Assembly (NCBI GenBank): GCA_945947845.1
Contig: CAMEZN010000088.1
Location: forward strand, 1-7,162
Source of the DNA: an uncultured Mucispirillum sp.
Lineage (GTDB): Bacteria; Chrysiogenota; Deferribacteres; Deferribacterales; Mucispirillaceae
Direction of reading: 5' to 3'
DNA: 7,162 nt
In this document: positions 1 to 6,687 of the stretch, one piece after another
Layout of the letters: the number at the start of each line of letters is the position of its first letter
How positions within the stretch are numbered: the first letter of the stretch is position 1
Made by a program: the position numbers and the translations under genes
Notes under the pieces: model-generated
What the model was told of the DNA's origin: nothing
Databases searched by the model: none
Seen by the model: the letters and a program-made list of their open reading frames with translations, nothing else

Positions 1-1730
1 CATGTTTCTTTGCATACCATTCCCTGAGTAAGAAGGTTAGTAAATGGTTCATCAAAAGATAAATAGCCCATGTCTCTTAAAACTTTTGTAAAAAACCTAG
101 CATATAAAAGGTGCATAACAGCATGTTCTACACCACCGATATACTGGTCAACAGGCATCCAGTAATCCACTTCTTTTTTATCAAAAATATTTGTATCACA
201 TTTTGGTGAACAGTAACGAAGAAAATACCATGATGATTCCATAAAAGTATCCATAGTATCAGTTTCCCGTCTAGCTTTCCCGCCACATACAGGGCAGGTA
301 GTATTTACAAAATCTTCTACATTATCAAGTGGATTGCCTTGACACTTAAAATCTACATTTTTAGGAAGTTCAACAGGCAAATCTTCTTCTTTTACTGGCT
401 GCATACCGCATTTATCACAATATACAAATGGAATAGGAGCTCCCCAGTAACGCTGCCTTGAAATACCCCAGTCTCTTAATCTAAAATTTACAGATGCTTT
501 TGCAGCATTATCTTTTGCAAGATTTTCTATAATTTTCTTTTTGGCTTCATCATAATCAAGCCCATTTAATTCACCAGAATTTACAAGTTTTCCAGCTCCT
601 GTATATGCTTCTGTCATTTTATCTGGGTTTAATTCTTCACCTTCTGGCTGAATAACTATTTTAATAGGCAGGTTATATTCTTTTGCAAATTCAAAGTCTC
701 TTGTATCATGTGCAGGAACAGCCATAACAGCACCTGTTCCATAATCCATTAATACATAGTTTGCAATATATACTGGAAGTTTTGTATTATTTACAGGATT
801 AATTACATATTTTCCAGTAAAAAAGCCTTTTTTCTGTTTATTATCTGTCCTATCAGCTTTATCTTGTTTTGCAATATCTGCAATAAATTTTAAACCGTCC
901 TGCTCATATTCTGTGCCTTTTAGTATATCTTTAACCATCGGGTGTTCTGGAGCTAAAAGCATAAAAGTTGCACCATAAAGTGTATCAGGTCTTGTTGTAA
1001 AAACAGTAACTGTTTTATCACTTTCTGCAAATTTAAAAATAATTTCTGCACCAATAGATTTACCTATCCAGTTTCTTTGCATAGTTAAAACTTTTTCTGG
1101 CCAGCCTTTTAATTTATATGTATCTTCCAATAATTCATCTGCATATTCTGTGATTTTTAAGAACCATTGTTCCAGTTCTTTCATTTCTACAACAGAAGAA
1201 CAACGCCAGCAGTGGCCGTCTTCTACCTGTTCATTAGCAAGCACTGTTTCACATTCTGGGCACCAGTTAACAAGTGATTTCTTTTTATAAGCTAACCCTT
1301 TTTTCCATAATTCTATAAATATTTTCTGTTCCCATTTATAATATTCTGGTGCACAAGTGGCTACTTCTCTTGTCCAGTCATAAGAAAAGCCAAGTTTTTT
1401 AAGCTGTTCTTTCATATTTGCTATATTAGAATATGTCCAGTCAGCAGGGTGCCTATTGTTTTGTTTTGCTGCATTTTCAGCAGGAAGCCCAAAAGCGTCC
1501 CAGCCCATAGGGTGAATAACATTTAACCCCTGCATAAATTTAAAACGGGAAACAACATCACCAATAGAATAATTACGAACATGCCCCATATGAATATTGC
1601 CTGATGGATATGGTAGCATTTCTAAGCAGTAATATTTTTCTTTGCTGTTATCTACTTCTCTTTTAAAAACATTATTTTCTTCCCAGCGTTTTTGCCATTT
1701 TGATTCAAATGCAGATGGATTATATTTCAT
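1..1730 (-). CDS. leuS: Leucyl-tRNA synthetase, N-terminal part (3' end beyond window)
   Basis: Class I aminoacyl-tRNA synthetase that charges tRNA-Leu with leucine in the cytoplasm. From the chosen start, 576 residues are visible. The HIGH-type motif HMGH is at about 47-50 after the MLPYPSGNI lead-in. A zinc-type pair CPEC/CWRC lies at 157-177. The CP1 editing domain spans about 220-415, with TRPDT at 247-251 and the editing motif [15 protein letters not shown] at 331-345. [11 protein letters not shown] is near 420-430. A second cysteine pair set, CDKC and CPVC (438-482), sits in the leucine-specific insertion. The KMSKS loop and anticodon-binding domain should follow beyond base 1, since family members are usually 800-870 residues. 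ATG at 1728-1730 is preferred: GGTGA lies 7 bases upstream, and the [12 protein letters not shown] opening matches the family. An in-frame ATG at 1773-1775 would add 15 residues, lacks a good ribosome site and overlaps a candidate -10 region. The family assignment is secure; the start is less so. Confidence 0.97.
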   Translation of the reverse strand, partial: MKYNPSAFESKWQKRWEENNVFKREVDNSKEKYYCLEMLPYPSGNIHMGHVRNYSIGDVVSRFKFMQGLNVIHPMGWDAFGLPAENAAKQNNRHPADWTYSNIANMKEQLKKLGFSYDWTREVATCAPEYYKWEQKIFIELWKKGLAYKKKSLVNWCPECETVLANEQVEDGHCWRCSSVVEMKELEQWFLKITEYADELLEDTYKLKGWPEKVLTMQRNWIGKSIGAEIIFKFAESDKTVTVFTTRPDTLYGATFMLLAPEHPMVKDILKGTEYEQDGLKFIADIAKQDKADRTDNKQKKGFFTGKYVINPVNNTKLPVYIANYVLMDYGTGAVMAVPAHDTRDFEFAKEYNLPIKIVIQPEGEELNPDKMTEAYTGAGKLVNSGELNGLDYDEAKKKIIENLAKDNAAKASVNFRLRDWGISRQRYWGAPIPFVYCDKCGMQPVKEEDLPVELPKNVDFKCQGNPLDNVEDFVNTTCPVCGGKARRETDTMDTFMESSWYFLRYCSPKCDTNIFDKKEVDYWMPVDQYIGGVEHAVMHLLYARFFTKVLRDMGYLSFDEPFTNLLTQGMVCKET

Positions 1731-1736
1731 ATATCT

Positions 1737-1741
1737 TTCAC
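1737..1741 (-). promoter_or_regulatory. Ribosome binding site deciding the leuS start
   Basis: On the minus strand GGTGA is followed by seven bases and then the ATG at 1728-1730. GGTGA complements the end of the 16S rRNA anti-Shine-Dalgarno sequence. The alternative ATG at 1775 is preceded only by A/T runs, so this site favours the shorter LeuRS start. Confidence 0.5.
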
Positions 1742-1777
1742 CATTAATAATTTTAACATCTATGTCATATACCATAA

Positions 1778-1806
1778 TATATATAATTTAAGCAAGTAAA
1801 ATGTAA
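1778..1806 (-). promoter_or_regulatory. Candidate leuS promoter (weak)
   Basis: Reading the minus strand, TTACAT (1801-1806), a 17-base spacer and TATATA (1778-1783) make a weak sigma70-like pair. It would start transcription near 1771, giving a leader of about 40 bases to the preferred ATG at 1730 and excluding the ATG at 1775. A competing pair is TTAAAT (1831-1836), 17 bases, TAAAAT (1808-1813). The region is so AT-rich that chance matches are expected. Some leuS promoter is likely here because tex upstream ends in a terminator hairpin. The leader is too short for a T-box. Confidence 0.3.
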
Positions 1807-1844
1807 TATTTTAAGTTTAGATAATTATATATTTAAGGCATGTA

Positions 1845-1879
1845 TTTAATAAAATTAATCTGCCTTTTAAGGGCAGATT
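1845..1879 (-). terminator. Intrinsic terminator of tex
   Basis: Perfect 8-bp inverted repeat: arm AATCTGCC at 1857-1864, loop of seven bases at 1865-1871, arm GGCAGATT at 1872-1879. Read from the tex side, the hairpin begins at the base next to the TAA stop (1880-1882) and is followed by AATTTTATT, a moderately U-rich tail. The position and the mixed-base stem in an otherwise A/T spacer make termination of the tex transcript the best reading. It insulates leuS from tex, perhaps incompletely because the tail is broken by A residues. Confidence 0.7.
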
Positions 1880-4006
1880 TTATATTCTCATTGAAAGGCT
1901 TATTCTTCCTCGTTCTTTATCAATATCTATCACCATCACTTGAACTTTCTGCCCAACTTTTACAACTTCACTTGGGTGTTTTATATAACTTTCTGAAAGT
2001 TCAGATATATGGACAAGACCATCATTTTTTAAGCCAATATCAACAAAAGCTCCAAAATCTACAATATTAGTAACTTTACCAGAAATAACCATACTTGGTT
2101 TTAAATCATCAAGATTTACAATACTTTTCTTAAATATTACAGGGTCAACACTATCTCTCACATCTCTATCAGGTTTTTCCAAATTTTCAATAATATCATT
2201 AAAAGTGTATATCCCAAGTCCTGTTTCTTCTGCAAGTTTATTTAAGTTATTTGTTTTTGCTACTTTTCTAATTAATCCAACTTCTTTAACCGTAAGATTA
2301 AAACGGTTTAATAAAGTATGGACAGCATCATAAGTTTCTGGGTGAATGAACATACTGTCAAGCACTTCATCACCACCATATATTTTTAAAAAACCTGCAC
2401 ACTGTTTAAAAATTGATTCTCCAATACCTGCTATTTTTAAAAGCTGGTTTCTATTATTAAATACACCATTATCTTCTCTAAATTTTACTATCTTTTCAGC
2501 AATAGAATAATTTAGACCAGAAACATACTGTAAAAGGGAAGGACTTGCAGTATTTAAGTTTACACCAACATTATTAACCACATCTTCAACTACAGCCTGT
2601 AATGTATTTTCAAGTTTTTTCTTATTAACATCATGCTGATACATTCCAACACCAATAGAGCGGGGTTCAATTTTTACAAGTTCTGCCAGCGGGTCAATAA
2701 CCCTGCGGGCAATAGATATAGCACCCCTGATAGTAACATCTAAGTCTGGAAACTCTTTTGCTGCAACTTCACTGGCAGAATAAACACTGGCTCCTGCTTC
2801 ATTTACAATAGTATATTCTACATTTAACTGGCTTTCGCTTAATACTTTTGCAACAAATTCTTCTGTTTCTCTGCTTGCTGTGCCATTGCCAATAGATATT
2901 GCATTAATATTAAATTTATTTATTATTTCAATAACTTTCTTTTTACTGCCTTCATAATCACTTTGTGGCGGAGTAGGGTATATAACCCCATATGTTAATA
3001 ACTTACCAGTTTCATCAACAGCTGCATATTTGCAACCTGTTCTATAAGCAGGGTCAAGCCCTAAAACAGACCTTCCTTTTACAGGTGGTGTCATTAGCAG
3101 ACTTTTTAAATTATCACCAAAAACATGTATGGCTCTTTCTTCTGCATTTTGCCGTAATTCACTTCTAATTTCCAGCTCAATAGATGATGAAAGCATCGTT
3201 TTAAATGCACGACCTGCACATTTTTCTATAACTTTATTATGCTTATATCCTTCTTCATACATTATAGCAAGCACAGTATTTATACATGTTTCTTCATCAA
3301 TATTTAATTTGACTTTTAATATGTTTTCTCTTTCTCCCCTGAAAATTGCCAAGATTCTGTGCGGCGGTAATGTTTCTATTTTTTCTTCAAATTCATAATA
3401 TGCTTCATAAGGAGTTCTTTCCTGAAAATCTTCTGCTGCAATAGATGAAATTACTCCTGTTTTATTATATATTTCTCTTAATCTATTTTTAATATTTATA
3501 TTATGACCAATATCTTCTGTGATAATATCTCTTGCCATAGAAAGAACAGTATCAATATCAGCAGCTTTTTCGTTAATGTAATCTTTTGCAAAATCTTCTA
3601 ATGAAGATAAATCAGTATGAGTTTTAATGTATTCAGCAACAGGTTCTATTCCAGCTTCTCTTGCAATATCTGCCTTTGTTTTCTTTTTAGACTTATAAGG
3701 TGCATATAAATCTTCCACTTCTGTAAGAGTAGATGCTTTTAATATGGCAAGTTTCAATTCATCTGTCAGCTTACCTTTTTCATCAATATTTTTAATAACT
3801 TCATCTTTTCTTTTATTGAGATTTTCAAGGTATTCATATCGTTCAAGAATATTTCTTATCTGGATTTCGTCCATAGCACCAGTCTGTTCCTTTCTATATC
3901 TTGCAATAAATGGAACAGTATTGCCATCAAGATAAAGAGATATTAAATTTTCTACATTTTTTTTGGGAAAAGAAAATTCTTTGATAAGTGAGTCTAAATC
4001 AACCAT
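1880..4006 (-). CDS. tex: Tex family RNA-binding transcription accessory protein
   Basis: Complete 708-residue Tex protein (family usually about 720-780). It is a cytoplasmic nucleic-acid-binding factor linked in other bacteria to transcription and toxin or stress phenotypes; its exact biochemical job is unsettled. Domains in order: helical Tex N-terminal region (about 1-200, with VPFIARYRKEQTGAMDE at 31-47), central helical part with PPHRILAIFRGE (214-225), YqgF/RNase H-like domain (about 313-440, starting LGLDPAYRTG, then IGNGTASRETE at 372-382), the signature IGVGMYQHDV (451-460), helix-hairpin-helix pairs (about 482-545, including GVNLNTAS), and an S1 RNA-binding domain (about 636-706, with VDFGAFVDIG and DGLVHISELS). 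The protein stops right after the S1 strand RISLSMRI, so it lacks the charged tail seen in some homologues. ATG at 4006 is supported by TAAGGA six bases upstream. It has its own promoter and terminator, so it is probably monocistronic. Confidence 0.97.
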   Translation of the reverse strand: MVDLDSLIKEFSFPKKNVENLISLYLDGNTVPFIARYRKEQTGAMDEIQIRNILERYEYLENLNKRKDEVIKNIDEKGKLTDELKLAILKASTLTEVEDLYAPYKSKKKTKADIAREAGIEPVAEYIKTHTDLSSLEDFAKDYINEKAADIDTVLSMARDIITEDIGHNINIKNRLREIYNKTGVISSIAAEDFQERTPYEAYYEFEEKIETLPPHRILAIFRGERENILKVKLNIDEETCINTVLAIMYEEGYKHNKVIEKCAGRAFKTMLSSSIELEIRSELRQNAEERAIHVFGDNLKSLLMTPPVKGRSVLGLDPAYRTGCKYAAVDETGKLLTYGVIYPTPPQSDYEGSKKKVIEIINKFNINAISIGNGTASRETEEFVAKVLSESQLNVEYTIVNEAGASVYSASEVAAKEFPDLDVTIRGAISIARRVIDPLAELVKIEPRSIGVGMYQHDVNKKKLENTLQAVVEDVVNNVGVNLNTASPSLLQYVSGLNYSIAEKIVKFREDNGVFNNRNQLLKIAGIGESIFKQCAGFLKIYGGDEVLDSMFIHPETYDAVHTLLNRFNLTVKEVGLIRKVAKTNNLNKLAEETGLGIYTFNDIIENLEKPDRDVRDSVDPVIFKKSIVNLDDLKPSMVISGKVTNIVDFGAFVDIGLKNDGLVHISELSESYIKHPSEVVKVGQKVQVMVIDIDKERGRISLSMRI

Positions 4007-4012
4007 ATTCCG

Positions 4013-4018
4013 TCCTTA
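4013..4018 (-). promoter_or_regulatory. tex ribosome binding site
   Basis: TAAGGA on the minus strand, six bases before the tex ATG (4004-4006). It is one of the best Shine-Dalgarno matches in the window and fixes the tex start. Confidence 0.75.
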
Positions 4019-4034
4019 CATATATTTCGTTATG

Positions 4035-4063
4035 ATATTACTTTATTTCGCTGTTATTATCAA
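4035..4063 (-). promoter_or_regulatory. tex promoter (sigma70-type)
   Basis: Reading the minus strand, -35 TTGATA (4058-4063), an exact 17-base spacer and -10 TAATAT (4035-4040). Expected transcript start is near 4028, giving a leader of about 22 bases that contains the ribosome site. Its -35 box lies 19 bases from the -35 box of the divergent small gene. Confidence 0.65.
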
Positions 4064-4082
4064 GAAATATCTTTAATTATAT

Positions 4083-4111
4083 TTGACATTATTTATAGAT
4101 TTTATTAAAAT
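4083..4111 (+). promoter_or_regulatory. Strong sigma70-type promoter of the small membrane protein gene
   Basis: Consensus -35 TTGACA (4083-4088), exactly 17 bases, then -10 TAAAAT (4106-4111), one mismatch from consensus. The predicted start near 4117-4119 leaves a leader of only about 14 bases before the ATG at 4132, with the ribosome site almost at the 5' end. It is the best promoter match I found in the window. Confidence 0.75.
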
Positions 4112-4117
4112 GTTAAA

Positions 4118-4123
4118 AAAGGG
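4118..4123 (+). promoter_or_regulatory. Ribosome binding site favouring the ATG at 4132
   Basis: AAAGGG ends eight bases before the ATG at 4132-4134 but only two bases before the in-frame ATG at 4126-4128. Normal spacing therefore favours the second ATG, shortening the product by two residues. Confidence 0.55.
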
Positions 4124-4131
4124 ATATGAAG

Positions 4132-4350
4132 ATGGTAAGTATAATATTATTTATAACAGCTTGTGTCGTTTTAATTGCAGCAGCTTTTTTACTAGCAAAA
4201 AGCCATAAAAAAGAAAGTAAAATACAATTTCCAAAAGAACAGAAAGAACAATCATTTAATACAAAATATGATGAACTTGTTTATCTTTACAAAAGCGGAG
4301 CTATTAAAGAAGAAGAGTATAAAAACCAGATGAAAAATATTATTAACTAG
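4132..4350 (+). CDS. Small single-span membrane protein with SHOCT-like C-terminus
   Basis: 72-residue protein of unknown function (74 if translation starts at the ATG at 4126). A hydrophobic span covers about residues 3-22, followed by a basic stretch KSHKKESK. The positive-inside rule would therefore put the C-terminus in the cytoplasm. A polar linker (about 31-44) leads to the tail YDELVYLYKSGAIKEEEYKN (46-65), which has the SHOCT pattern: a helix, a G-x-I turn, then an E-E-E-Y helix. SHOCT tails are short modules found at the ends of many bacterial proteins and thought to mediate oligomerisation or binding. It is the only plus-strand gene, with its own strong promoter, divergent from tex and convergent with the DUF445 gene five bases away. 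A real gene is supported by promoter, ribosome site and protein architecture. The SHOCT call is by pattern only. Confidence 0.85.
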   Translation: MVSIILFITACVVLIAAAFLLAKSHKKESKIQFPKEQKEQSFNTKYDELVYLYKSGAIKEEEYKNQMKNIIN

Positions 4351-4355
4351 CTTTT

Positions 4356-5789
4356 TTATGCACCTGTAAAAAATACTATTAATGCCTGAGCAAGTCCTAT
4401 AACAAACCCTATAAAAAAACCTAAAATATTTATCCATTTAAAATGCTCTTTCATAAATGAAAATAATATATTTTCAACTTCTGGCAAAGGAAGTGCATTA
4501 ATTTTATCTTTGACTATTTTTTCAATATTTACAGCATTAAGTGCATATTTCAAATTATTTTTTATTAATTTAACAGATAATTCTGTTATAACATCAGCTA
4601 TTTTATTATAATTTTGGCTTATAAATTCAATAAATTTATTAATAATATTTGATTTAACTGTTTTATAATTTTCTGCATTAAGTATATCCATAACATCAAT
4701 TTTGATAAATTTATAGATATCAATATTGAAAAGCTTTAATACTTCTTTTACTGTTAAGTTGCTATACTGATATAATTTATCTAATATTAAAGATGATACT
4801 TTATCTAAAATATTAGTATCAGTAATGAAATGACTTTTTATATATAACACAATTTCATTGTTATCATTAAAACCCAGCTTTATAATTACTTCATTTATAG
4901 TCATTTGAAGCAGATTATCTATTTCATCTTCAATTGTTTTATATATATTTTTATAAATATCAGGGTTAGTTGATAAATCTTCTGTTATGTGTGGCAGTTC
5001 ATTTTCAACAATCTGTTCAATTTTTTCATTACTCAAAAAAAGGTTGATAAATCCTGCTTTTAAGATATCCATACCAGTAGCAGAAGATATCATATTATCT
5101 TTAAAATTAACTACTTTTTGAGCTAATACTGTTTTTACTTTATCATTTTTTCCAAGCCGTCTTATATTTGCCATAATTGTGATAGTTAGATATTCAATTA
5201 AATCTTGTTTTCTGCTTAAAATATCACTAGGCAGTATTTCTTGTAATGTTTTGTTATCTGATAATAAAGTATCTATTGATTTTTTAAGCTGTTCATCTAT
5301 GGCTTTTTCTAAATTAAAGCTTTTTACAAGCTGGAAGACTGGTTCTCTAAAACTATTTATATCTATCTGTTTATTAATAAAAATATCTATAACAGTTTTT
5401 GCTGCACTATTTAATGCTTTATTAATAACATCTTTATTATCAATTATTTTATCTTCAAGACTTGATAATCTTATAACAGCATGTATATCTTTTGCATTAA
5501 GACTTTTAAGTTTTTCTGCGATTAGGTTGTGTATTTTTGCTTTTATATCATTATTTTCAAGAGCATATAGAAAATCATCATGAGCTAGAAGTTTCTGTCC
5601 CACAATTTCAGAAATTTTAACTGCTAATTTTGGTCTTGTTTTAGGCACAATACCTTGCCAGCCTAATGTATACCATTTAGGTTCGTAAGGTCTGAAAAGC
5701 ATTTTGATAGCAATTTTATTTGTGATATAACCAACTACACCAGCAACAACAGGAGTAGTAATAAGGTTAATTATTGGCTGCTCTAACAA
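4356..5789 (-). CDS. DUF445 family membrane protein, TTG start
   Basis: Uncharacterised DUF445 protein (the family of E. coli YjiN and Bacillus YheB). At 477 residues it is somewhat longer than those relatives (roughly 380-430). The N-terminal membrane segment carries the family signature GYITNKIAIKMLFRPY (20-35), followed by GIVPKTRPKLA (46-56). About 400 residues of predicted helix rich in Lys, Asn and Ile follow, then a C-terminal membrane span (about 452-475). This gives two anchors around a large soluble domain. TTG at 5787-5789 is the only plausible start: a TAA lies in frame at 5802-5804, and the next ATG would remove the signature. AGAGGGAG lies just upstream (AGAGG core six bases away). 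The start overlaps the end of the phosphatase gene by 23 bases, indicating coupling. The middle is very AT-rich (11 G+C in bases 4561-4620), which the Lys/Asn/Ile-rich composition may explain. Function unknown. Confidence 0.92.
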   Translation of the reverse strand: MLEQPIINLITTPVVAGVVGYITNKIAIKMLFRPYEPKWYTLGWQGIVPKTRPKLAVKISEIVGQKLLAHDDFLYALENNDIKAKIHNLIAEKLKSLNAKDIHAVIRLSSLEDKIIDNKDVINKALNSAAKTVIDIFINKQIDINSFREPVFQLVKSFNLEKAIDEQLKKSIDTLLSDNKTLQEILPSDILSRKQDLIEYLTITIMANIRRLGKNDKVKTVLAQKVVNFKDNMISSATGMDILKAGFINLFLSNEKIEQIVENELPHITEDLSTNPDIYKNIYKTIEDEIDNLLQMTINEVIIKLGFNDNNEIVLYIKSHFITDTNILDKVSSLILDKLYQYSNLTVKEVLKLFNIDIYKFIKIDVMDILNAENYKTVKSNIINKFIEFISQNYNKIADVITELSVKLIKNNLKYALNAVNIEKIVKDKINALPLPEVENILFSFMKEHFKWINILGFFIGFVIGLAQALIVFFTGA

Positions 5790-6687
5790 CGGCTCCCTCT
5801 CTTAAACCAAAATCTGAAACAGTGATAATATTAAGGTTTGTTTTACCTAATATTTCAAGTATAATTAAAATACCGGGTATAATTAAATCTTCTCTGCCTT
5901 TATCCATACCTTTAATTTCAAGCCTTTTATTATATGGAGTAGAATATACTTTATTAAGAATTTCTATGACTTTTTCTTTTTGTATTCTATATCCATTTAC
6001 TTTATTAAAGTCATATTCTGTCATTTCCATATCTATTGCTGCAAGGGTTGTCGCTGTTCCTGCGGTTGCAATAAAATTTTCTATATTATTTGGAATAGTA
6101 ATATTTTTAAAAAAATCTTTAATATATGCACTGCATTTTTCAAGTGTTTCGTTACTGCCACTTTGAAAATTAAACATATCAGCCATTTTAACAACACCAA
6201 TTTTATGGCTTTCTGTATGTAATTCTTTATTTTCCTGCATATAGATAATTTCTGATGAACCGCCACCAACATCAAGTATTAATGGGTGGCTGCCAGCATC
6301 AAGCCCAGAACATACACCAAGATATTCAAGCATTCCTTCTTCTTTTCCACTTATAATAGATATTTCTATACCTTCATTTTTTGCTGCCTTAATAAATTCT
6401 TCGCCATTTTTTGCTTCACGAACAGCACTTGTAGCAACTGTTTTAATTTTTGTAACATTATACTTATCAAGTGCTTTTTTAAATCCAGCAAGCACATTTA
6501 TAGATTTTGTAAAAGGTTCATCTGATAATATGCCTGTTTTATCAATATTTGTTGCAAGTCTTGTAGTTGCTTTTTCCTGATAAATAATATTTTTTATTTT
6601 ATTATTTTCAATCTCAGCAATTATCAATCTAATAGAGTTACTGCCAATATCTATACCAGCTGCAATATTGTTATTTTTGATGCTCAT
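5767..6687 (-). CDS. Ppx/GppA family phosphatase (short form)
   Basis: 306-residue member of the Ppx/GppA branch of the ASKHA ATPase fold. It should hydrolyse terminal phosphates of polyphosphate and/or convert pppGpp to ppGpp in the cytoplasm; sequence alone does not separate the two. Motifs in order: phosphate loop GIDIGSNSIRL (11-21), TSAVREA (86-92), ISGKEEG with the conserved catalytic-type Glu pair (112-118), LDVGGGSSE (138-146), GTATTLAA (210-217), GREDLIIPG (264-272), SDFGLREGA at the end (291-299). It comprises only the two-lobed catalytic core and lacks the HD-type C-terminal half of E. coli Ppx and GppA (about 500 residues); stand-alone cores near 300 residues are common. ATG at 6685-6687 has GAAGGT six bases upstream. 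It overlaps mltG by 17 bases and the DUF445 gene by 23, so it is the middle gene of a coupled cluster. Confidence 0.95.
   Translation of the reverse strand: MSIKNNNIAAGIDIGSNSIRLIIAEIENNKIKNIIYQEKATTRLATNIDKTGILSDEPFTKSINVLAGFKKALDKYNVTKIKTVATSAVREAKNGEEFIKAAKNEGIEISIISGKEEGMLEYLGVCSGLDAGSHPLILDVGGGSSEIIYMQENKELHTESHKIGVVKMADMFNFQSGSNETLEKCSAYIKDFFKNITIPNNIENFIATAGTATTLAAIDMEMTEYDFNKVNGYRIQKEKVIEILNKVYSTPYNKRLEIKGMDKGREDLIIPGILIILEILGKTNLNIITVSDFGLREGAVVRAANN
5793..5800 (-). promoter_or_regulatory. Ribosome binding site for the TTG-initiated DUF445 gene
   Basis: AGAGGGAG on the minus strand inside the phosphatase coding region. It ends three bases before TTG (5787-5789); using AGAGG as the core, the spacing is six. 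It is the only purine-rich element available and supports the unusual start codon. Confidence 0.5.

Noticed and set aside
1776..1856. T-box or leucine attenuator ahead of leuS
   Set aside because: There is no room for stem I and the antiterminator, and no leader peptide with Leu codons is visible; the only hairpin belongs to the tex end.
1840..2070. Plus-strand frame of 76 codons over the tex 3' end
   Set aside because: It spans the tex terminator and the S1 domain coding region on the opposite strand; no promoter or ribosome site found.
4132..4200. Possible lipoprotein: ITAC before Cys 11 resembles a lipobox
   Set aside because: The hydrophobic stretch continues for about ten residues after the Cys, and there is no positive charge before the span from the preferred start, so it reads as a plain membrane span.
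4352..4373. A/T-only inverted repeat as a bidirectional terminator
   Set aside because: The seven-base stem contains only A-T pairs and would be unstable; in sequence this AT-rich such repeats arise by chance.
5179..5583. Open plus-strand frame of 134 codons
   Set aside because: It is antisense to the DUF445 gene, and its Ser/Leu/Ile-rich product reflects the reverse of Lys/Asn/Ile codons. No ribosome site or family signature.
5774..6166. Open plus-strand frame of 130 codons
   Set aside because: It lies opposite the phosphatase gene, whose motifs are intact; low-complexity hydrophobic product with no support.
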